Below are positions 56,701 to 64,000 of a stretch of 64,000 bases of DNA, one piece after another (the stretch's first letter is position 1; each line of letters begins with the position of its first letter). The position numbers and the translations under genes are program-made. The DNA lies in contig NC_049989.1 of assembly GCF_000003815.2 (NCBI RefSeq), positions 14,890,079 through 14,954,078 of the forward strand. Reading direction: 5' to 3'. The notes under the pieces were generated by a model, which saw only the letters and a program-made list of their open reading frames with translations, ran no database searches and had not been told where the DNA came from. The DNA comes from Branchiostoma floridae. Taxonomy: Eukaryota; Chordata; Leptocardii; Amphioxiformes; Branchiostomatidae.

Positions 56701-57452
56701 AAGGAATAATATATGTCTGTTTTGAGACTGCAAGAGTTGGATTACAATGTTTGTTCATAGTGATTTTCTTTGGGTTTGTTTATTTCACCAGGAAATCATA
56801 TCTCCTATTGGTGCTTTTCAACTTTTCTGCATTTTAACTATCAAGTTGCTTTTTAACTCTCAAGTTAAAATTACAGCAGACAAATTTGTGCTCATTTTCA
56901 CATATTTCTTACATTGTATGCTGAACTTAAACATGTTAGATTTTTGCACATTGTGAGGCGTCAGATCTTCTTACTTTGGCTAACCCCATACAAAATGTAG
57001 GCTAGTAAGAGTGTGTTCCACTATTTTCAACACTGCCACATGTAATATGCCCTAACCGTTCACCCATGCATACTCTAGTAGTCCTATTGACAGAAGAACT
57101 GCAAGCAAAAGAAATGGTGACCTATGAAAGACATTGCTGTGTCCAGATGTAACCAGCCATACCATTGGTTAATCAATAATTGCATGGTTGTTAAAGAGAT
57201 TGAGCGTGATTGGGTGGGACCACACATCGAAAAAGAACGTCTGAGAGACTACCGTTTTTCTGGGACTGCGAGATTTCCGCAAGCGCTTCTCAGCCCATAC
57301 AGCGTACTAAAGGAGACACCATGCAGGAGAAAGGTCCATGAAACAAGCGGTAAACAAGCAAAAATGGGAGGTTACAAACTATGAGCCAGACCAAGGCATG
57401 CTAACATCACAGCTTCCCAATACATATTGTATTAATATCATGCTGTAATATT
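53781..57452 (-). other. PHKG intron sequence
   Basis: Contains the decayed MITE 55795-55991. At 56155-56235 and 56345-56430 there is a direct repeat (CAGAATTT..AGCAATT, AGCAAG.CACTAGCACCAAGG, ACAGCACCA). No exon is recognised. Confidence 0.5.
55795..55991. mobile_element. MITE family 3, strongly decayed copy
   Basis: It starts TACTGTAAATTCCTTTAAGT and keeps the order of the CGCGGT-rich family, with the CpG sites mostly mutated (for example GCAGTGGTTTTAATTTT). The right end is hardly recognisable. Confidence 0.5.
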
Positions 57453-57814
57453 AGCCTGGGTACCATCCAGGTAGTAGTTTGCTCCTATGTTCACTTCTGC
57501 TATCCGTCTGGGAACTGTACATTCAAATCTTTTGGTAGTGACGTCAGCTAATGAGCGAATTAAAGAGCTCTTGTTAAATGACAACAGGCCCTCCTGCAAA
57601 CGGGCATTTCGGGTGGTGGAACGCCTGTTCGAACGAGCGCTTGTACCCATTCCTTAATTCGCTCAGTTTAGGGACCAATTAGCACCCTTGTCCAAACTTT
57701 GGACGATTCCAGATGTTAGAGATGTCAAGGTTCCCAGACGGAATAGCAGAGAAGCGACTGTATATAGTATATAATAAGCGTCAGAGTGAACTACTATCCG
57801 GATGGTACCCAGAC
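57453..57814. mobile_element. MITE with AGCCTGGGTACCATCC termini
   Basis: The left AGCCTGGGTACCATCCAGGT and the right ATCCGGATGGTACCCAGACT are inverted ends. The inner pair GCTATCCGTCTGGGAAC and GTTCCCAGACGGAATAGC strengthens the hairpin. 362 bp. Confidence 0.85.
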
Positions 57815-59403
57815 TTCTGTAATATACATTTTGTATGTAGGTATAAAAAAATACAAAGCCAAAGTGGGTTCAAATTCTTTTCTTCATTTTGACAATAATA
57901 GAAGGGGAAAAGTGAAAAAAGTTTTAGATACACCAAGAAGTTACAGCATTTGGCTGTTAAAATAAGGAGTAAGCAAGGTTAAAAGCATATAATAAATTTC
58001 AGTTTTCCTAACAAAGCAATAATCACAATCATTATAAAATATGCTTTAAAAATGACAAGCTGTGAAATCACAATTAGTATACATGTATGCACCAAAATGT
58101 TAAGGGCAGCAAATCAGCAAAACAAAATCAAAAAGAAGACTTTAGCAATTTTGGGAGGGAAAAGTTGTTGTTGCTTTTCCACTGTTAATTTAGAGAAAAA
58201 AAGTTTTTATAGTATAATTGTTGCCTTTGGTCTGATTCATAGAGAAATCATAGATAAAAACAAAAGTTAATGTCGACTTAAGAAGACAAGTTTCTTGGAG
58301 TCGTGCAAGAATGCTTAAGAAGTGTCTCCTGTCTTTTGTCAACCACACACGTAGGTATGCTGACATATACATACAGTTATTGGGCAGGGGTGCCTTTAGT
58401 ATGTTTTTCTAGGAATTTTACAGAATCCATACCAATTTTATTACATACTTCCAAATTAGCACTAAGAAAAAATTCTTACATACTGTGTGTAGAGAAATCT
58501 TTCATACCCTTAAATGGACTTTGAATGTTCTAGAACCTTTCTTTTGAGTGATTTTAGTTTGTATATATTTCTTCAAAGTAGATTGTGTGTGTTATCTGCT
58601 ATGAAAAAATATATATAATAGTATTACAAACTAAAATTACTCAGGACAAAAGTTTTATATAATTAGAAGTCTACTTAAGGGTATGTTACTAAGCAGTAGA
58701 TAGTAATATATATACTGCAAGATTTGCCAAAAGTCAGTTACTCAAGCAACTGGATATGATTTAGGAAACGGTCAGATGTTTTAAACACCATCTGGTATCT
58801 TTGGTCACTTTAAGATTAGTATTTGTTTCTCAGTACAAGAATATATGAATTCAATTAAAATTCATACTAAATAATAGGCACCCCTATTGGTATTAAGAGT
58901 TAGAAACAGGACTTAGTGCAATGTATTAAGTACTGTGCAAAATCTACATTGCAGCATACATGCAAGCACAGATCGATCAAAGCTTCTTCCTGTTGTTTCA
59001 AAGCGTTAGCGCATGACATTGTTATTTTACAAACCATATGGCACAATTTCCTGCTACACATGCAAGGGAGGTCTTCTGAATCACTAGGCTGGATGAAATC
59101 ATATTTGTGTCTACCGTACCATCAATCTTAACATTTAAAAAATCATAATCATCTATGATAAAGCAAATAATAGCCAAACTATGAATTGCCCATTAGAACA
59201 CATGTTGCTAAACGATGTAACAAAGGCTGAAATTTTAAAAGCATTTTATTAGGCATAATAATGATTTTCTGCCAACTATTTGAGAAAACTTGCTATCAAA
59301 ACATGTAAATAATTTGTTTATTGTCTATCAGTTTATTATAACAGTAGTGTCTGCAGTGATGACATCATGAAATTTTTCAACCATGATAAAAAAAAGAACT
59401 TAC
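57815..59403 (-). other. PHKG intron sequence with one Penelope-type relic
   Basis: 58739-58810 matches the terminal-repeat flank (TACTCAAGCAACTGGATATG, GGAAACGGTCAGA), but the hammerhead core is destroyed (TTTTAAACACC). No exon is recognised. Confidence 0.5.
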
Positions 59404-59487
59404 CTCAATGCTTTCAAAAAAGGGATGTTGAAGCGCTTGTTCAGCTGTGAATCTATTTTTAGGATCTACAATTAGGAGGTGGGCAAT
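59404..59487 (-). CDS. phkg: Phosphorylase kinase gamma, kinase subdomain XI exon
   Basis: This 84-nt exon lies between acceptor TTTCTTTCAG and donor GTAAGT, phase 0 on both sides. It encodes IAHLLIVDPKNRFTAEQALQ then HPFFESIE. LLxVDPxxRxTAEQALxHPFF is the end of the CAMK-type kinase domain; TAEQALQHPFF is identical to the wording in vertebrate PHKG2. It carries the conserved subdomain XI arginine. It follows the intron after KDL in the upstream exon, as expected. Confidence 0.95.
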
Positions 59488-60382
59488 CTGAAAGAAAAAA
59501 TCACACAGTTAAAAAACCAACTGGTTCATATACAAAAAGAAACCAAGCATCTCATGCTGTAAAATATATTGTATTTAGAGTTGTTGTTTTTTTGTAAATT
59601 TCCTTGAAGGTTATTGGTATGGCAACCGGAAAAGCATTGCAGGCATGGTCGGCCTAACTTGACTCTTTGCTCTGTCATGCTGGAAAAGGGGATTTGTGAC
59701 AATAGTGGTGTGCCTCTCTATACATGTAGGATGAACTGAACTAAATTGATGCCATCACAGACGTTAGTGATCCTCCCCTTCCCTTAATCCCAACTACATG
59801 TGCAATGTATCCCCCCCATAAGGGGTCATTCGTTGTGACCATGCAAGTAAACTGGTGCGGCCCAAACACACTCTTCAAAATGTTGCACTTACAATGTCCA
59901 CACCTGAGGATTTTACTATAGGGGGTCCAAATTTCTTGGTGATACACAGTAAGTATAACAGTAAATTACTATTGTAGGGGGTCCGAGGCATCCACCTTCC
60001 ATGGTGCAGAGTTTTCGAGAATTTCAAGTTAAACTGGTGCATTTTACATGGTATACTGAGGGCCTCTCACTGTCCGAGAGGTCACAGTAGAAGACTGTGA
60101 CCACAAGTAACATAGTAGCATCCCTCACCAGGTCAATCAGAATTTTATGCTTGTCAGAGGATTTGCTTCCCAATGAAAGCGTATCCAGTGCGTCCAACTT
60201 CTTACTATTTTAGAACAGCGCGTCCATATGATGTCTGGACGCATGCCTGGCTAAAATGACGCCTGGAATTATGCTCCTAACTAATTCTTTTACGTTCTGT
60301 GTGTTTTGTTGCCTTTCTTATCATATTTTTCTTTCCGCAAGATTTCCGGCCAGGCCCCGGGTTGGGAAGTGGGCCCTAGGCC

Positions 60383-60450
60383 TAAAAGCCAGCGAGAGCC
60401 CCCCTCCCCATCCCTACTCACTGGGTCCTTGGATGTGTGGGAGATGTCTT
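60383..60450 (-). pseudogene. Duplicated exon end and splice donor in PHKG intron
   Basis: 60383-60450 repeats 60465-60532 at an 82-bp offset: TAAAAGCCAGCGAGAGCCCC, CCTCCCCATCCCTACTCAC, GGTCCTTGGATGTGTGGGAG. It copies the last ~35 bases of the exon (GACATCTCCCACACATCC, then AAGGACCCA) with a GTGAGT donor. Use of this second donor would add 82 nt and shift the frame. Confidence 0.85.
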
Positions 60451-60503
60451 GCCTGGCTAAAACGTAAAAGCCAGCGAGAGCCCCCCTCCCCATCCCTACT
60501 CAC

Positions 60504-60627
60504 CAGGTCCTTGGATGTGTGGGAGATATCTTCCCACTCCGGCCCGTCGAAGTTGTAGTTCCCCTCCATGATGTTTCTCAGCAGCATCATCTGCTTTCGA
60601 TGCCAGAAGGGGGGCTGTCCAGCCAAC
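60504..60627 (-). CDS. phkg: Phosphorylase kinase gamma, kinase subdomain IX-X exon
   Basis: This 124-nt exon lies between acceptor GTTATGTCAG and donor GTGAGT. One nucleotide completes the previous codon, then [20 protein letters not shown] and [20 protein letters not shown] and L. [41 protein letters not shown] is the PHKG kinase C-lobe. The match is nearly residue by residue and shows that the gene is PHKG and not another CAMK. The preceding exon, which should end with the DMWSxGVIxYTL segment, is not between here and 64000, so that intron exceeds 3.3 kb and holds the hAT relic. Confidence 0.96.
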
Positions 60628-60744
60628 CTGACATAACACAACAAGACAAACCTGTCAGTACACATACATATAGGGCTCTTACAGTATACTGTACTTGTAC
60701 ATGTAGGGCAGTACATTACAACTCAAAGTGTTGAAAACAGCTCC

Positions 60745-61005
60745 AGGGTTTGTGTGGTATAACAGTAGGGTCCTAGGCTCAAACCAGTCATTTTATGGAT
60801 CCTGTGCTCTTGGGAAAGGCACCTTACACAACTTTTCTTACTCGACCCAGGTGTAAAAATGGGTACCTAGATTCGGTTAGGGAGGAAAAAGGCAGTGAAA
60901 AGGAGAGGGTTGGGTTCCGTATTTCAATACCATGCCTTAGATACAGTGGATAGCAACCCATTTCCCTGCCCCTATGGCCTCAAAAGGGCTAATGGGACTT
61001 CCTAG
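60745..61005 (+). mobile_element. SINE copy, decayed head
   Basis: CTCTTGGGAAAGGCACCTTA, ACCCAGGTGTAAAAATGGGT and ACCTAGATTCGG match the body of the SINE at 35567-35972. The tRNA-like head is too decayed to show boxes. Confidence 0.6.
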
Positions 61006-61838
61006 TACATTACCTTTTTTATGCAAGTTCGAAGCCTTGCAGAAATGAAACTGCAACATTGTATGATGTATAACATTACCAACCACAGATTGCATCCCAT
61101 TTTATAGCGAGTCTTTTAGTATTTAGGGTCCAAAATACAATTTTTTCAAATTCTCAAAACAGGGTTCAATTTGCAATATAATGCTAGACGTAAGTCATAT
61201 AAAGCAAAATTTAATGCTTACAAGCTATATGAGACAAGGCAAGGTTACGAGTGAATCTACTGTAATATTACAGTACATGTTGCAGTGTTCCAGCTTTGCT
61301 TTTCAATCTTTGAACTCGAATCTTTTAGTTAGCCAAACAGTCCATATGAAAGTGGTGGATTCAACTTCCCATCGTTGCCTTCTTACAAGTACATTGTATG
61401 AGGGAATATGCAGCTAATGCCAATTTTCATTTTTGTTCAATTTGTTAGGTTATCACAATGTTTGCCCAGCTTGGCATGGTGATGGCTTGGCAAGATGATG
61501 GCTTAATGATTCATCATCAGAAAGCTAACACAGTTAAGAACTTTTGACAATACACGGTTGGACAAGTCCAATAGTCTGATTGTCCCAGGAAGTAAAAATG
61601 CTGATCGGACAAGTGCATGTCCTACCCCACTTGTCCGATCAGGCAAGTAAGATTTTTCCATTGAGATTTGTGATACTTGTTACTTTTCACAGTCATGACA
61701 TCAAGCATTGGTCTACACAGAAAAATAGAGCCGATACTAAAAGAATTCTATTACTGACAGTGAAAAAACATGTTTAGATTTGGGGCAAGTGAACAGTTGG
61801 TTCAAAGAAGTAAATTTCTTATGTACTTGCCTGAAGGG
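61006..61838. other. PHKG intron sequence
   Basis: At 61555-61650 GGACAAGT / ACTTGTCC occurs four times in both orientations (TTGGACAAGTCC, TCGGACAAGTGC, CCACTTGTCCGATCAGG). This is a subterminal-motif pattern like those of hAT elements, without clear ends. Confidence 0.45.
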
Positions 61839-62706
61839 CAGGGCTTTAGCCAGCTCGAATTTTTTTTCCGTCAGCCCAATTTTCATTGACGGAAAAATCC
61901 TTCCGAAAATTATTTTTTTCCGTCATCGTTTATTATTTTCCGTCATTGACTACAAAATTTAAACAAAACAATGTCTGCCTCGTGCGATCATTATCACGCC
62001 CTTCCGTAACGTCACCATTCACAACGTCAAATAACACACACACGCACGCACAGAATTGAAGCAAACCTGATTAAAGTTTATTAATAAAAACGATCTACTA
62101 CCTGATGAATTCCTATAATAAAAGAAACTTTACTTATTAGTCTCCGTCTCCTTCAATGGGTAATGGCAAAGCTAGTTCGCATACTTCGTAGTCTTTGATA
62201 TTCTCGGTCATCGGAAGACAGCGTCAGCGAAAGGACTTCACGAGTCGTGCTACGAATTTGTCAACGTAGGTCAAGGTAGGTAATATCTTACTTTATACCC
62301 TACACAATGGTTTCCTATATCGTCAATTGAAAGTTACATGTATACTTACGACATAAAAGGACAACACTAGTCGACGTAACATTCACTGAATTTCACTCAA
62401 AATTATGGAATCGGCACCAGGCAACAAAATGGCCGCTAGCAACAACAAGTGCTACGTCATCTTCTGGGTGAAAGTTCGTAGGAACGTACCAACTTGCAAT
62501 TCTGTTGGGGGTTCATTTGAACAGACGATTGTGATAATGAATGAAAAATATACAATGTCGAGTTTTTCAAAACTTCCTTACTTTACAGTCTAGTACATAA
62601 AATACGGTGCAAAAGTAAAGGCAAAAGCTAATCATATTATCTAAGGAGATATAGCTAGCTATATAACATTATGAATATGCAAGTCCCTTTCACTTGGGCA
62701 GTTGGA
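61839..62706 (-). mobile_element. 3' region and terminus of the hAT element
   Basis: CAGGGCTTTAGCCAGC at 61839 fits a hAT terminus. TTTTCCGTCA or TGACGGAAAA recurs about five times between 61865 and 61950. The stretch then runs without genes to the transposase C-terminus, so it is taken as the element's 3' end. The other terminus is not identified and may lie beyond 64000. Confidence 0.5.
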
Positions 62707-63599
62707 CTAGTACACAATTCTTCTGTCCCTTGCAGCTGCCCACCTTACGAACGCCATGTGAAAGTCAAAGTCTGCTCTGTTTGGGCCGTTGATAGCGATC
62801 CTCATCAGAATGTCAAGCCGTTTGACAGACAGGGCGTTTCTAAGCCGTGTCTTGATCCTGTTTTGGGTGGAAAAACCCCGTTCACAGTCTGCCGTGTGCA
62901 TGGGCAGCAGCCTACCTACGGTGGCTAACTTGGCAAGTAGGACACGGCCTCGCACCCCACGTCTTTCTGCAGCTCCAGCAGCGGCTTGTGCTTCCTGGTC
63001 GCTAGTTCTTCTTTCGCCAAGAAGTACACGTTTTTCATTGCGGCCACAACACCGGTCTCTGCCCTGCTCACGACCTTCTTCGCCGCGTTGACAATGCTGC
63101 CGGACATTTTTTCAGCGCGTTCTGCTGCCTTGTGCGTATTGGAATCCGCGTGATCTTCCAGTGTATCTTTCTGGAAGGTTGTACTTCCCCTTGTGAACTT
63201 AGACTTCTTCCGGTGCTTGATGCACAATTTGCAGTACATCTTGTCCTCATCTTCCCTGTACTCTAGCCAGTCACGAAACCTTTCAATGCTTAGCCAGCTC
63301 GGCAGGAACTTCCTATTGCACTGTTTCTTCTTCGGGGGGCATGGCGATGACGTGGATGGTTGGACGGTAGGTTCGCTTCTCTTTTCCGACTTGTCCTGGC
63401 TTTTCTTCGGCGGAGTTGACACGGATACCGGTACATTGACAGCAGAGACATTAGAGTCGCCTACCTTGACCGAGCTGACCTGCTTCTCCTTCGACGGACT
63501 TGCCTTAAAAAAGTCACTCAAGGTTCTCTTCATGTTTGCATTCTTCTGGTACGGGGAGAGGAAACGAAAGATGTGACGATCACGGCTGTTGAAATTCAA
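62707..63599 (-). pseudogene. Internally deleted hAT transposase (ZNF862/KIAA1586-like)
   Basis: The first frame (63599-62925) has a likely true start at Met23 (63533), MKRTLSDFFK, which resembles a PCNA-binding PIP box. A basic, proline-rich linker follows, then a BED/TTF-like zinc finger (MYCKLC with Cys123 and Cys126, DHADSNTH with His150 and His156). The frame stops soon after VGCEAVSYLPS. The overlapping second frame (62955-62707) encodes the hAT dimerisation region: LLPMHTADCERGFSTQNRIK and NALSVKRLDILMRI. The hundreds of residues of the RNase-H-like catalytic core that normally separate them are gone, and the two parts are out of frame. It is a deletion derivative in a PHKG intron on the same strand. 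Confidence 0.8.
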
Positions 63600-63654
63600 C
63601 TGAGTGACTGACAGTGCAAGCCAGCTAGTGCAAGCGCCCGTCGGACCAGTTTAG

Positions 63655-63940
63655 TCTTTTGTCATGTAACACTTAGCGCATGTTGTTTCCGTAAGACGCC
63701 CGTTGTTTATTTTATTCTATTGTCATGTAACAGTTAGCCCATATGTTGCGCTCGTAAGACGCTCGATGTTTATCTTATTCTATTGTCATGTAACAGTTAG
63801 CGCAAGTTGGGCCCGTTCCCGCGCCGTTGTTTATGTCACGTAGTCAGTATGTCGGAGTCGGGCCAGTCGGCCCCGTTCTTTATGTAAATTCATTTTATTG
63901 TTATGTTACAGTTAGCACATGTTGTTTAACATTAAAAGTA
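63655..63940. repeat. ~62-bp tandem repeat upstream of the hAT transposase
   Basis: TGTCATGTAACAGTTAGCGC recurs at 63660, 63722, 63784 and, after a longer spacer, 63899 (TTATGTTACAGTTAGCAC). Between are GTAAGACGCYCG and GTTTATTTTATTCTATTG. Its position suggests the 5' region of the hAT element. Confidence 0.75.
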
Positions 63941-64000
63941 AACAAAAACGCATATAACAGACTTCAACTGAGACCTTCTGGCGCCGGTGGTCATGGCGCG

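Noticed and set aside
57124-57384. Minimal 86-codon plus-strand frame
   Set aside because: No recognised domain, inside a PHKG intron, next to a MITE, and without splice or promoter support.
58739-58810. Further hammerhead copy
   Set aside because: Only the flank and the GTTTCC part remain; CUGANGA and GAAAC are lost, so it is kept as a repeat relic, not a ribozyme.

Overview
The window is eukaryotic, draft-assembled, AT-rich and dominated by repeats. The best fit is a lancelet (amphioxus, Branchiostoma) or a close marine invertebrate deuterostome. The gene structures are animal: short exons with GT-AG introns, a QRFP/26RFa-type neuropeptide precursor ending in GGFTFRFGKR, and an invertebrate phosphorylase kinase gamma. 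The dispersed repeats are a mixture of MITEs, CR1/L2-like LINEs, tRNA-derived SINEs and Penelope-associated repeats, as is usual in lancelet genomes. Species assignment is inference. There are four N gaps (13128-13660, 34296-34395, 37960-38059, 39089-39188).

Three protein-coding genes, one tRNA gene and the relic of a transposase gene can be supported. (1) On the minus strand, exons at 7433-7284, 5858-5698 and 4818-4636 encode the N-terminal ~159 residues of a GH63/MGH1-like glucosidase. The gene runs off the left edge. (2) On the plus strand, exons at 39676-39827 and 41024-41276 encode a 131-residue QRFP-like prepropeptide. A TATA-containing promoter and leader exon near 27.3 kb is a speculative upstream partner. 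(3) On the minus strand, exons at 60627-60504, 59487-59404, 52189-52148 and 51258-51004 encode the C-terminal half of the phosphorylase kinase catalytic gamma subunit. Its probable long 3' UTR reaches a polyadenylation signal at 47573-47568, and its 5' exons lie beyond the right edge. (4) tRNA-Leu(UAG) is at 44926-45005. (5) An internally deleted hAT transposase gene at 63599-62707 lies in a phosphorylase kinase intron.

The rest is accessory. From 8.4 to 15.2 kb there are nested MITEs, a decayed LINE broken by a 308-bp element with clean 9-bp target duplications, and a large dispersed repeat. From 17.9 to 24.4 kb there is a tandem-repeat domain: a 115-bp satellite of about 20 units with a 461-bp higher-order period, a divergent 140-176-bp array, a ~750-bp segmental duplication and a 163-bp array. 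From 25 to 32 kb there are MITEs and a decayed mariner-like element. From 32.2 to 36.4 kb there is an inverted pair of hammerhead-ribozyme-like motifs, a 5'-truncated LINE with a long reverse transcriptase ORF, and a MITE split by a SINE. Minisatellites lie at 36.8-37.6 and 51.3-51.9 kb.

The host genes do not form a pathway together. The most interesting signals are the hammerhead-like motifs of Penelope type, the QRFP gene whose first coding exon sits between inverted repeats, the higher-order satellite, and the duplicated splice-donor region in the kinase gene.
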